Assembly: GCA_026931725.1 (NCBI GenBank)
Contig: JAIXLE010000222.1
Span: 17,444 to 81,443, forward strand
Reading direction: 5' to 3'
Source of the DNA: Bacteroidales bacterium
GTDB lineage: Bacteria; Planctomycetota; Planctomycetia; Gemmatales; Gemmataceae
Length of the DNA: 64,000 bases
A model generated the notes under the pieces. The model searched no databases. It was given only the letters and a program-made list of their open reading frames with translations, and was not told the DNA's origin. Positions 18,646 through 26,873 of this stretch are shown piece after piece. A program made the translations under genes and the position numbers. Every line of letters starts with the position of its first letter. Position 1 is the stretch's first letter.

Positions 18646-18770
18646 ATCCGGGGTTCGGATGGGTGGGGGCCTGACCGACCTGACAGTATGAACCTGGTCA
18701 GGCCGGAAGGTGCAGCCATAAGTGCTCAAGGGTGCGGCTCAGGGCACCCCCATCCTTCCCAACCCCGGAT
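18646..18770 (+). ncRNA. ffs: Signal recognition particle RNA, small bacterial type (4.5S-like)
   Basis: The conserved domain IV is plain at about 18695-18720: GGTCAGGCCGGAAGGTGCAGCC, with the GGAA tetraloop at 18705-18708. The 5' and 3' ends pair over a long helix, including a perfect 10-bp terminal stem (18646-18655 with 18761-18770), and a T-run follows (18772-18776). Length is about 125 nt, normal for the Alu-less form that binds Ffh and targets membrane and exported proteins. It lies alone between the Gfo/Idh/MocA gene and the DinB-like gene. The exact ends are inferred from pairing. Confidence 0.93.
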
Positions 18771-18912
18771 GTTTTTCGGTTTCTCTCCCTTTAATTCTTA
18801 ATCGCTCACCTTCTATCCAATCCCATCGCGGATGATGGCAAATGGCCCGATGGCAATACAGTAACCTCCTAGCTGCTGATCCCATTTTTCTTTGCATTCC
18901 GTGAGGTGGATT

Positions 18913-19383
18913 GTGAATCCCACCACTATTGATCAATTTGAATCCGCCGTGTCGGCTGTCCGGGCAGCCATTATCGGCTTGAACCGGGAAGATCTGATCG
19001 CGCGACCAGGACCGGGTGACTGGTCGATTCAAGAAGTCATCATCCATCTGGTGGACAGTGATGCGATTGCCATCGACCGCATGAAACGGATGTTGACCGA
19101 ACAGGAACCCCCGTTGCTGTACGCCGATGAAACCGCGTATGTGCGTTTGCTGCATCCGCATGAACAGGATCTGGAAGATGCGCTGACGCTCCTGGAAGTC
19201 GGACGGCGGCAGTGGGCGCGTGTGCTGCGGTTGCTTTCTCCGGCCGATCTGGAGCGAACTGGGATGCACAATCTGCGTGGCCGAGTCACGATTCGTCAAT
19301 TCATCGGCGATTACACCCAGCACATCCACGACCATCTGCAATTCGTCTACAAAAAGCGTGAACGCCTCGGGAAACCCTGCTAA
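18913..19383 (+). CDS. DinB/YfiT-like putative metal-dependent protein
   Basis: A 156-residue four-helix-bundle protein of the DinB superfamily. Typical features are the N-terminal helix (FESAVSAVRAAI), GDWSIQEVIIHLVDSD with the first metal-ligand His, and a C-terminal QHIHDHLQF with the other two. Members bind a divalent metal; many are thiol-dependent transferases or have no known activity. I chose GTG 18913, which has GAGGTGG 4 bp upstream, over a frame start at 18892. It is monocistronic and follows the SRP RNA. The specific reaction is unknown. Confidence 0.82.
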   Translation: MNPTTIDQFESAVSAVRAAIIGLNREDLIARPGPGDWSIQEVIIHLVDSDAIAIDRMKRMLTEQEPPLLYADETAYVRLLHPHEQDLEDALTLLEVGRRQWARVLRLLSPADLERTGMHNLRGRVTIRQFIGDYTQHIHDHLQFVYKKRERLGKPC

Positions 19384-19534
19384 ATCGGGGCAAAAATCCT
19401 GCTCAGCCTGCCATCACAGCATCCGCTCGCGGTCAGGACCATGACCGTGCGGAACCTGTGTGAACAGATATTGGAACCACAACTCTCTATCGCTATCAGG
19501 TTGCCCGATTATCTGGGAAATTGTCACGGCATTG

Positions 19535-20302
19535 TCACGGCATGGAAGGGCGGAATTGGTGGCGCCCCCAACCGAACAGGCTCACCTGACCGATTCCAGC
19601 CCAGAATACCAAAAGCGTAATCCCCCCAGCGACTCCGAAAATCCAGCGACGTGTCACCTGTACGGCGGCGGCCGTTTCGCTTCGTGCGTCGGCCACTTGT
19701 GTACGAATGGTTTCCAAACCCTCAGTGAGACGATCCAAACTCGGGCCAGAATCATCAATCAGCTGAATAATGGTCTGAACCTGCGGATGTACCGTATTTT
19801 CACGCCATGCCACGGCTCGACCGCGTAAATCAGCCAGTGTGTCCGTGGCCTCGGTGATGCGATCCGCAGCCGTGTGCAGACGGGCAACACGCTCGGACGA
19901 GCCGCCGAATTCCTCCAGCACATCCGCCCCCATCCGCAACAGTTGAGCCAGCGTGCGTAGTGAATCCGCCAGCGCCTCAGCCCGTTCCAGTAGCGGTGTC
20001 AGTTGTTGAGTCAGCGTGTCCGCCTGCTGACGGAGAGCAGGAGTATCGAGCTTGGCGGCCAGTCGCGTCGTCGCGGTTTGGCGTACCAGTGCCACGGCGG
20101 TTCGGGTGGTCCGTAATTTTTCGTGCAGACGAACCAGGGCTGCATCGGTTCGGTCGAACCCCTGATCGACACGATCGGCAACCCGTCCGACCCGGCTATT
20201 CAGGTCGAATGCAGCCCACCAGACCCCCACGGTTACGACGATTGCGAGCAGCACCCCCACGATCCCCAACGGTAGGGCCAGCAGAGCCGCGATCGTTCGC
20301 AT
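19535..20302 (-). CDS. Membrane protein with central coiled coil
   Basis: A 255-residue protein with two predicted membrane helices, one at about 4-30 (ALLALPLGIVGVLLAIVVTVGV) and one at about 223-245. The segment between them is predominantly alpha-helical and coiled-coil-like (about 35-215), rich in Leu, Arg, Asp and Thr, with heptad-like spacing. I recognise no family. It would place a long helical region outside or inside the membrane between two anchors, as in some scaffold or methyl-accepting-like proteins. It lies 59 bp after the DUF1570 lipoprotein gene on the same strand and could be cotranscribed. A ribosome-binding AGGAC is present. Confidence 0.75.
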   Translation of the reverse strand: MRTIAALLALPLGIVGVLLAIVVTVGVWWAAFDLNSRVGRVADRVDQGFDRTDAALVRLHEKLRTTRTAVALVRQTATTRLAAKLDTPALRQQADTLTQQLTPLLERAEALADSLRTLAQLLRMGADVLEEFGGSSERVARLHTAADRITEATDTLADLRGRAVAWRENTVHPQVQTIIQLIDDSGPSLDRLTEGLETIRTQVADARSETAAAVQVTRRWIFGVAGGITLLVFWAGIGQVSLFGWGRHQFRPSMP

Positions 20303-20361
20303 GGTCGATGTCCTGGGCCACGCCGTGTGAAAAATGAGGAATGGAGACGGAAAGAAAATTC

Positions 20362-21273
20362 CTACCGATCGGCCATGTGGCCGCGAGCCACCGGGCCAGG
20401 AAGTTCTGTCCGGGCTAAATGATCGAGAAGAGCCGGCCCCGGATGCGGGACCGCGGCTTGCAGTGCGGGCAGCAGCGGGCCGGGGTCCGCGTCTTCACGC
20501 AATCGGGCCATGTACGACAACAGGGCCGTTTTCGCGCCGGGGTTTCCCCGCAGGCAGAAATGGACCCAAGCCCAGGCTTCCCGATATTCGGCCTTTTCCA
20601 TCTGCTTGACCTGACCGAGCTTTTCCAGTCGAGCCAGATCGGGCGTGAAGGTACTTTTCCGCAGCGTGTCCAGGTGCGAAGGATTGACACCATCATGGCC
20701 CACGGGTTGCTCGAAGAACCCGGCCAACCCTTCATCGAGCCACAACGGCACACCCTTTAACACGCCGTGCAAAATGGCATGAGTGAGTTCGTGCCGTAAA
20801 TCCGTGCGGAGATGTTCGCCGAGCCAAGTATAAACAACCAGATCATCTTGCGTACCGGGCCGCTTCTGATCCGCAATGAAATACGCTCGCCGCACCGGCA
20901 ACCACGGATACCGTTCCCGCATGAAGGATTCGTAGGCATCCTGTGAGTTAAACAGGAATACCTGGATCACCTGGGTGCTGGGCGGTAGCTTCAATTCCCG
21001 TTGAATCTGTTCGGGTAAACCTTCCAGTTCCCGGAACAGAGGGTCATCAGCCGTGAGCGGCGCATCGGAGTAAAAGACATACTGAGAAAGCCGTAACCAG
21101 TGCTTACCGGGCTTGTGAACCGTGGTGGAGGTAGGAGGAGTCGGTGCAGGAGTCGTTCCCGCTGGCAACGTGGGCGCGAGCGTCCGCAGGGATTCGCAAC
21201 CCGCACTAGCGGTCATCCCCACGGTCAAGCCGAGGAAGCCAGTGCGAATCAGATTGGGAAACCGGGTGAACAT
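20362..21273 (-). CDS. DUF1570-type HExxH lipoprotein (putative metalloprotease)
   Basis: A 303-residue exported protein with a lipobox-like ASAGC (Cys26) after a hydrophobic segment, so it is probably a lipoprotein. It contains HELTH at 161-165 and a downstream Glu181 in WLDEGLAGFF, the third zinc ligand of gluzincin-type proteases. DUF1570 proteins have this layout in Planctomycetes, but activity has not been shown to my knowledge. A proline/threonine-rich stretch (about 36-52) forms a spacer to the lipid anchor. GGGAG lies 6 bp before the ATG. A membrane coiled-coil gene follows 59 bp downstream. Confidence 0.85.
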   Translation of the reverse strand: MFTRFPNLIRTGFLGLTVGMTASAGCESLRTLAPTLPAGTTPAPTPPTSTTVHKPGKHWLRLSQYVFYSDAPLTADDPLFRELEGLPEQIQRELKLPPSTQVIQVFLFNSQDAYESFMRERYPWLPVRRAYFIADQKRPGTQDDLVVYTWLGEHLRTDLRHELTHAILHGVLKGVPLWLDEGLAGFFEQPVGHDGVNPSHLDTLRKSTFTPDLARLEKLGQVKQMEKAEYREAWAWVHFCLRGNPGAKTALLSYMARLREDADPGPLLPALQAAVPHPGPALLDHLARTELPGPVARGHMADR

Positions 21274-21373
21274 CCGTACTCCCTGTCGGCCTCCTGCCAG
21301 ATGGTGCGGTAGAACTCTATTCGGTTCCCGGTCGGTCGAGACTTCATTCCTTCACAAGGAACGGCTGGCAATC

Positions 21374-23035
21374 TCAGGAGAGCGGTCGGCCTGTCCGGGT
21401 GTTCTTCGCCACCTTCGCACGGGTCGCCCGGTCCACGGCACCCCACCAGCGTTTCCAGTCACCCCGGCCATGCAGTCCCCAGTTCAGGTAAGAACGTAGG
21501 AATCGTAACCGATCCGACCGACTCACCGCGGAGGAATGGTGAAAGCTGGCATTCAACCGGGCCAGATCACGGGTCCGTTCGGCAAAGGACACGGTTTGCC
21601 CTGTTATCACTCCCACCAGATCCAGCAACACGGGTTCCTGGTCGGCTCCACGGAGCAGGATATTCGCGGCTTTTAAGTCCCGGTGCGAGACTTGTCGATC
21701 GTGCATGTGCCGGATCAATCGGCCCAGTCGCTCGACCAGGGCGCGGGTCTGTTGGGGGTGCGTGCAAACCGTGGGGCCGAGTTCGACGGCCTCCATCACC
21801 TTCTCGAAGGCGATATAACCCTCTGCTGGGCAACCCCATCGGCGGCGTTGGAGAAAGACTAACGGGCGTGGTGTGGGCAAATCCCGATCGCATAGCCCCT
21901 GACCCGCCAGCCAGGAACGGAGCCCCGGCGACGGACGCAACAGATTCTTCACCAGACCGAACCACGACTTCACCCGGAAGCGTTTGTAAATAATCACGCG
22001 TGGCCCCGTGGGGGTGTCCAGCGTCAGTTCCGCAACCGTGGACGTGCGGGAATCCTTCCACAGTCGCACGCCGGGTTGCGTGAAGACGGCATCGGGATCG
22101 GCCAACCAAGGGCGGATCACTTCCAGCGGGAATTCTCGGAGGGCGTATCCAGAGGTGGTCGAACCACGGATGCGGTGATACTCTCGGTTGTTCCCGGTGT
22201 AGCGATCTCGTCGATTGGCCCAGAATCGAGCATTCGAGGCTGCCGTAACCCGCTCCAGTTCACGGGCTTGTGCATGAGTTAGGCCAGTTCCTGTTCGTCG
22301 TTCCGCGCAGTAAGCCCGCCAGAATCGGAGACGATCCCCACGGGTGGCCCGCAATTGGAAGAAGCGATTCAGTAACGTCAAGTTCTCCCGCGCCTGGGGC
22401 CAGTTCAACGGCGGGCCGAAGCGGATCGCGTGCAGATCGGTCAGGACGAAGGAGAGTTCCCCCTGTGGGGAGCGTTCGACCAGGAAGTTACCGGGGTGCG
22501 GGTCCGGGTGGGCAATCCCCGCATCGTGCAGGCGGGCCAGGAATCGCGCCAGAGCGGTCGCGCATTCTCGACGACGATCGGGAACGGACACGCTGTCCGC
22601 CAGTTCGGACAGAAAATCATGGCCGGGGTGGGCTTGCGTCACCAACGTGCTGGCACTGGGGAACCAACGGGAGGCGGAACCCCAAGCCACGGGCACAATG
22701 GCCGGGAGGCCGAGGGCGCGTAAGGCCAGGGCGTTCTCGAACTCCAGGCGGGCTTTGGCCGGGCGGAGCCACTCGCGGCACCACGCTCGCGGGGTATTGG
22801 CTCGACACAGTTTGACGAACAACACCCCTGATGGTAATTCCACCAGCGAGATCGTGCGTTGCAGATTCTGCTTGATGATCCGCAACTGTCGCTTGTTAGT
22901 CCATTCGGACAGATTCGGGGGAGATTGTCCGGGAACGACGTGCCAGATCGCCTCATCGGTGCGAACCGTCACCGTGGCCGGGCGCGGAAGACGGCTAGCA
23001 AACGGAAACAGTTTTCGCAGAAAGTGACTGAGCAT
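21374..23035 (-). CDS. Tandem-domain lipopolysaccharide (Kdo/WaaP-like) kinase
   Basis: A 553-residue cytoplasmic protein with two kinase-like domains of the Kdo kinase/InaA/WaaP group. The N-terminal domain (about 20-290) has Lys75, HPDPHPGN at 176-183 (Asp178) and Asp200 in LTDLHAI. The C-terminal domain (about 320-553) has Lys351, HRDLKAAN at 451-458 (Asp453, Lys455) and Asp472 in LDLVG. Both therefore keep the ATP and catalytic residues. Known members phosphorylate sugars of the lipopolysaccharide core, normally with one domain. The start at 23035 follows the glycosyltransferase stop by 17 bp, and the longer frame overlaps it. The glycosyltransferase neighbour supports a role in cell-surface glycan. 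Confidence 0.88.
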   Translation of the reverse strand: MLSHFLRKLFPFASRLPRPATVTVRTDEAIWHVVPGQSPPNLSEWTNKRQLRIIKQNLQRTISLVELPSGVLFVKLCRANTPRAWCREWLRPAKARLEFENALALRALGLPAIVPVAWGSASRWFPSASTLVTQAHPGHDFLSELADSVSVPDRRRECATALARFLARLHDAGIAHPDPHPGNFLVERSPQGELSFVLTDLHAIRFGPPLNWPQARENLTLLNRFFQLRATRGDRLRFWRAYCAERRTGTGLTHAQARELERVTAASNARFWANRRDRYTGNNREYHRIRGSTTSGYALREFPLEVIRPWLADPDAVFTQPGVRLWKDSRTSTVAELTLDTPTGPRVIIYKRFRVKSWFGLVKNLLRPSPGLRSWLAGQGLCDRDLPTPRPLVFLQRRRWGCPAEGYIAFEKVMEAVELGPTVCTHPQQTRALVERLGRLIRHMHDRQVSHRDLKAANILLRGADQEPVLLDLVGVITGQTVSFAERTRDLARLNASFHHSSAVSRSDRLRFLRSYLNWGLHGRGDWKRWWGAVDRATRAKVAKNTRTGRPLS

Positions 23036-23052
23036 CACGGTTCCCGAAAAGT

Positions 23053-24072
23053 TCACCCCGCCCGGCGCAGGGGGTGGCCCCCGGCGAGTCGTTGGAGCAG
23101 TTCGACCCACATGGTCCCACCTACGGCCACACTGTATTTGTCGAGAACCTGAGTGCGTCCCGCTTGGCCCAACCGTTGCCGGAGGGCGGCATCCTCAGCG
23201 AGTTTCCGCACGGCGGCGATCCATTCTTCCGTCGTTTCCGCGCGAAAGCCGGTCACGCCATCCCGCACGAAATCGGCTTGAACCCCGACCGGATTGGCGA
23301 TCACCGGCAACCCGGCCGCCTGATATTGCAGCACTTTGAGCCCGCACTTCCCCCGGCTCCACGGGTCATCCGGCACCCAACCAATCCCGATGTCTGCCGC
23401 AGCGATTTCCCCTGCTTCGGTCAGCGCCGACCACGGGACCGGATCAACGGGCAGATGCTGAAACTGGAGGAATTGATCGCAGACGAGCTTGAGTCGCACC
23501 CCCGGCACCGCCTGACCAATGGCTTCCAACGTACTGCGGAATCGTTCCAGTCCGCGGAGTGTACTCGACGACCCCACCCAAACCAATGTGAGCGACGGTT
23601 TGAGCGAATGCACGGCCACGGGATAAAATGATGGTTCGACACAAGTGGGGACCGTCACCACCCGCCCTGGTATCGCATGACGGCGACCCTCAGCGGCGAG
23701 AACCGCGTTCCCCGCGACCATCAGATCCGCAACCTGGGCAATCGCTCGGAATCGGGCCGTGCGTCGGCGGCTGAAAAAACCTTTGGGAGAATAGGAATCG
23801 CGGAACCAGACCGCATCATCGTAGTCGAAAACCACCCGTTTCGCATAGCGGCGGAGCAGATTCACTTCCGTTGGTGGCAGCAGTTTCCGTTGGACAATCA
23901 CCACGTCGGCGGAACGGAGGTGGCGGTAACTCGGCAGACGCGCAAATAAGTTTCGCGGCAAAGTCTGGTAGGTCAATGTGTGCCCAGCCGTTTCCAGTGC
24001 GGGCCGAAAGGCTTCCAGCCGATAACGGCAACACACATGATCCGGCGAACTGACCAACGCGACGACATCCAT
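23053..24072 (-). CDS. Glycosyltransferase, GT4-like
   Basis: A 339-residue GT-B-fold protein. The N-terminal domain begins VVALVSSPDHVCCRYRLEAFRPAL, a nucleotide-sugar enzyme pattern, and contains FDYDDAVW. The C-terminal domain has TLVWVGSSSTLRGL and the donor-binding CGLKVLQYQAAGLPVIANPVG, corresponding to the E-x7-E region of GT4 with Gly-Leu-Lys in place of the first Glu. It lies between smpB (36 bp) and the two-domain kinase (17 bp) on the same strand, so the last two probably form a unit for surface polysaccharide or lipopolysaccharide. GAGGT lies before the ATG. Donor and acceptor are unknown. Confidence 0.86.
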   Translation of the reverse strand: MDVVALVSSPDHVCCRYRLEAFRPALETAGHTLTYQTLPRNLFARLPSYRHLRSADVVIVQRKLLPPTEVNLLRRYAKRVVFDYDDAVWFRDSYSPKGFFSRRRTARFRAIAQVADLMVAGNAVLAAEGRRHAIPGRVVTVPTCVEPSFYPVAVHSLKPSLTLVWVGSSSTLRGLERFRSTLEAIGQAVPGVRLKLVCDQFLQFQHLPVDPVPWSALTEAGEIAAADIGIGWVPDDPWSRGKCGLKVLQYQAAGLPVIANPVGVQADFVRDGVTGFRAETTEEWIAAVRKLAEDAALRQRLGQAGRTQVLDKYSVAVGGTMWVELLQRLAGGHPLRRAG

Positions 24073-24108
24073 GTCGACCTCGGTTTTCTGGGTCCGGCAC
24101 GAACTGGA

Positions 24109-24615
24109 CTACATCTCTCGCCGCCGCCGTGACGCGGACATCGCCCGGTCAATGTCTCGTTTGGCATCGGCTTTCTTGAGACTCTGGCGTTTGTCGTGGG
24201 TCTGTTTTCCACGGGCCACCCCGACTTCCACCTTGGCGATTCCGTTCTTGAAGTACATCTGAGTCGGAACCAGGGTGAACCCTTTTTGCGTCGCCTTCGC
24301 GGCGATTTTGTTGATCTCGCGGCGATGCAATAATAGTTTCCGCGACCGTTTCGGTTTGTGGTTCAGTCGGTTGCCGAACGTGTATTCCTGAATCTCACAG
24401 CCCACGAGCCAGATTTCATTCTGGTCAATCCGAGCGTAGGCATCTTCGAGGTTGGCGTGCCCTTCCCGGAGGCTTTTGACCTCGGTGCCTTGCAGAACCA
24501 CGCCACACTCGATCCGATCGAGAATTTCGTAGTCATGCGTGGCGCGGCGGTTCCGGCAAATGTTGACGATTTTGTCCGGCCCGTCCGATTTCTGTTTTTT
24601 ATCCGCCTTCGCCAT
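24109..24615 (-). CDS. smpB: SsrA-binding protein SmpB
   Basis: A 168-residue protein that delivers tmRNA to stalled ribosomes for trans-translation. Family signatures include ICRNRRATHDYEI near the N-terminus, VLQGTEVKSLREGHANLEDAYARI, the KPKRSRKLLLHRREI segment and the basic C-terminal tail (SLKKADAKRDIDRAM) that mimics a codon-anticodon in the decoding centre. Length is slightly above the usual 150-160 residues because of a basic N-terminal extension. The partner tmRNA (ssrA) is not in this window. The gene leads a leftward run with the glycosyltransferase and the kinase. Confidence 0.97.
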   Translation of the reverse strand: MAKADKKQKSDGPDKIVNICRNRRATHDYEILDRIECGVVLQGTEVKSLREGHANLEDAYARIDQNEIWLVGCEIQEYTFGNRLNHKPKRSRKLLLHRREINKIAAKATQKGFTLVPTQMYFKNGIAKVEVGVARGKQTHDKRQSLKKADAKRDIDRAMSASRRRREM

Positions 24616-24708
24616 GATGTTGATGCCAGTAGAAAGATTCGCCCCCGCATCTTACCCGAAAGCAACCGTTCCGCGTAGCCCAACCCGAGAGACTGTGAAC
24701 GCAAGATA

Positions 24709-25395
24709 CTAACGGATCAGATAGGCGAAATACACAACGATGAACAAGCAGGAAAGCAAGGTAATCAGTGCGCTCACGGCGGCAGACAGGAGCCATAACC
24801 CGGAGGGGTTCTCCGGTGTCACCACCTGGGCCAACCGAGCACGCAACGAGCGTTCCAGTTCTTCCCGGATCCGCGGATCGGCAATGAGAATCTGGACCGC
24901 GATGTGATGCCAAAGTGGAGTCGGGTCGATACGGACGAGTTCCCGCGTTTCCGACCAGACATTGCCACTACGATGGGCGGCGAAGCCCGCATCCGCCAAT
25001 GCCCCTTCTACCGCTTCTTCCACAGCCCCACGGTCGACATTATACACGGAAAGCGTTTTCCCCCGGTTCAGCAGCGTAATCGTACTGAGCCCCACCACAA
25101 TCAGCAGATACCCCAGAATCGACAAGGCCCAGTACAGTTGTTCATGCGTCCAGGCCGTGCGGAGGGCTTCCCAATCTTGTCGGAAGATATACCGAGCGTT
25201 CGACTGCACGATGAAAACGAAAACGACCATGCCCATCATCAGGAAGCCGGACAGCCCACCGAGCAAGCCGAGGAAATCCCAGGCACCCGAGAGAACGACC
25301 GGACGATCCCGCTGATTCATCCGGGCCAGGATAGCGAGATAGACCATCATCGGGCCTAAACAGACGACCCCACAAACGCCAACGAACACAAGCAT
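24709..25395 (-). CDS. Hypothetical integral membrane protein
   Basis: A 228-residue protein with four predicted membrane helices: about 1-25, 40-64, 85-110 and near the C-terminus (206-226). A soluble segment between the third and fourth (about 115-200) contains TLSVYNVDRGAVEEAVEGAL and a DPRIREELERSLRARL amphipathic region. I recognise no family. An alternative TTG start at 25407 adds four residues, and I took the ATG at 25395. It lies 93 bp upstream of smpB on the same strand and diverges from upp. Confidence 0.75.
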   Translation of the reverse strand: MLVFVGVCGVVCLGPMMVYLAILARMNQRDRPVVLSGAWDFLGLLGGLSGFLMMGMVVFVFIVQSNARYIFRQDWEALRTAWTHEQLYWALSILGYLLIVVGLSTITLLNRGKTLSVYNVDRGAVEEAVEGALADAGFAAHRSGNVWSETRELVRIDPTPLWHHIAVQILIADPRIREELERSLRARLAQVVTPENPSGLWLLSAAVSALITLLSCLFIVVYFAYLIR

Positions 25396-25588
25396 GGGCA
25401 GGAACAAGCGAAAACCTGCTGTTGGGGAGGAAAGAAAGACGGATCGTGCCGCCCGGAATGCTCATCCTAGCCGAGTACACGCTCAGGTCAAATTTCTCGC
25501 ATCATCTCGGATGTACGGAGATTCGATATTATGTTGAACGCACGACCACTCACAGGGCGTGTATCCGACTGTATTGGGATCTGAACTC

Positions 25589-26215
25589 ATGCCCGCGTCG
25601 ATCCATGTTTCCGAACACCCACTGGTGCAACACCGCATCGCGGTTCTGCGACACAAGGACACCCCGTGCGTCCATTTTCGCGCTTTGGTTCAAGAGATTG
25701 CACAGTTTCTCTTTTACGAGGCCAGCCGCGATTTTCGGTTGCGAACGATCACCGTGCCAACACCACTAGCCGAGGCCACCGGGCAGATGCTCGCGGAGAG
25801 AATCGGACTCGTGCCGGTGCTGCGGGCGGGGCTCGGGATGGCGCAAGCTCTGCTCAGCGCGATGCCCGAAGCGACCGTCTGGCACCTCGGACTGTACCGC
25901 GATCATGAAACGCTCCAACCGATCACCTACTACAACAAGATTCCCCAAAACCCCGGATTGGATGTGGCCCTTGTCCTGGATCCGATGCTGGCCACTGGGG
26001 GTTCCGCCGTCGCTGCTTGTAACATTCTCAAAGCCGCCCAGGTGCCGCGTCTCAAGTATATTGGTCTGATTGCCGCCCCCGAGGGAATCGCCGCGATGCA
26101 AGCCGCCCACCCGGATGTTCCGTTGTATCTCGGTGAGATCGACTCGCATCTGAACGAGATCGGCTACATTGTCCCCGGCCTGGGCGACGCGGGGGACCGA
26201 CAGTTTGGAACGTGA
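25589..26215 (+). CDS. upp: Uracil phosphoribosyltransferase
   Basis: This enzyme salvages uracil with PRPP to give UMP. The 208-residue protein matches the family throughout: EHPLVQHRIAVLRHKDT at the start, VPVLRAGLGM, the PRPP loop VLDPMLATGGSA (129-140), and PGLGDAGDRQFGT at the C-terminus, where uracil specificity residues lie. The start is the ATG at 25589, with GGGAT upstream; a longer frame from 25559 adds 10 residues not seen in the family. It ends 8 bp from a convergent gene. Confidence 0.97.
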   Translation: MPASIHVSEHPLVQHRIAVLRHKDTPCVHFRALVQEIAQFLFYEASRDFRLRTITVPTPLAEATGQMLAERIGLVPVLRAGLGMAQALLSAMPEATVWHLGLYRDHETLQPITYYNKIPQNPGLDVALVLDPMLATGGSAVAACNILKAAQVPRLKYIGLIAAPEGIAAMQAAHPDVPLYLGEIDSHLNEIGYIVPGLGDAGDRQFGT

Positions 26216-26223
26216 TGCGGTGA

Positions 26224-26772
26224 TTACTTCAATGATTTCAGCCATTGGATGAACGGATCATACTGCTGGGCCACCACGGCAGCCGGGCCACTCAATCGCA
26301 GATGGCAAGCCGCATCGGGGCCAGCGACGACCACCCAAACGACCCGCGAATCGGGCCGTTCTTCGGTTTTGGAACGCGGATCGAACGGCCGTTCCTTGAA
26401 TCGCCAGGTGCCGCTCATATCGAGCAGATGAATCGTCGTGCCACCGGGCAGATCGAAGTTACTGGTCTTCGCCAGATCATCAGCCGTTTTCCCTTCCGGA
26501 ACCACGAAATCACGCTTCCAGCGGGTAAAATACTTCGCATAATCCGGGTTGCTATCCGGCATGACATACATTTCCCCGGTATGCCCGCCCGAGGTCGCTG
26601 CGGGAAGCCGGAACTGGAACGAGCGCAACCGATTCGCGGGTTTTTCGCTGACCCACCCCGCCGGAACCGGGGCGGCGAGTTTGTTGACTTTGACAATCAC
26701 AGGTTTCGGATCCGCGGCCAGGGCGACCCCACTCACCAGAGCCATCAACGGCAAAGCGAACAGACAACGCAT
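26224..26772 (-). CDS. Exported protein of unknown function
   Basis: A 182-residue protein with a signal peptide (MRCLFALPLMALVSGVALA, cleavage near residue 19). The mature part starts with VIVKVNKLAAPVPAGWVSEKPANRLRSFQF and includes WKRDFVVPEGKTADDLAKTS and a C-terminal VWVVVAGPDAACHLRLSGP, a layout seen in small planctomycete exported proteins annotated as hypothetical. It looks like a single beta-rich domain. I chose the ATG at 26772, with GAGG upstream, because the longer frame lacks a signal peptide. It faces upp tail to tail and diverges from a twin-arginine protein gene. Confidence 0.8.
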   Translation of the reverse strand: MRCLFALPLMALVSGVALAADPKPVIVKVNKLAAPVPAGWVSEKPANRLRSFQFRLPAATSGGHTGEMYVMPDSNPDYAKYFTRWKRDFVVPEGKTADDLAKTSNFDLPGGTTIHLLDMSGTWRFKERPFDPRSKTEERPDSRVVWVVVAGPDAACHLRLSGPAAVVAQQYDPFIQWLKSLK

Positions 26773-26873
26773 TGGCGAACCTCGGCAAATAGCCTTTGGG
26801 TTGACGTGAGCAGACATTCCCCACATCCTAACAAGCAACCCGCCGCTCGACGCACGAGAATCTGAGGTTCCTG

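Noticed and set aside
18497..18912. Possible tRNA gene in the gap
   Set aside because: The structure and motifs identify SRP RNA; no T-loop GTTCGANTC with acceptor pairing is present. I found no tRNA elsewhere in the window.
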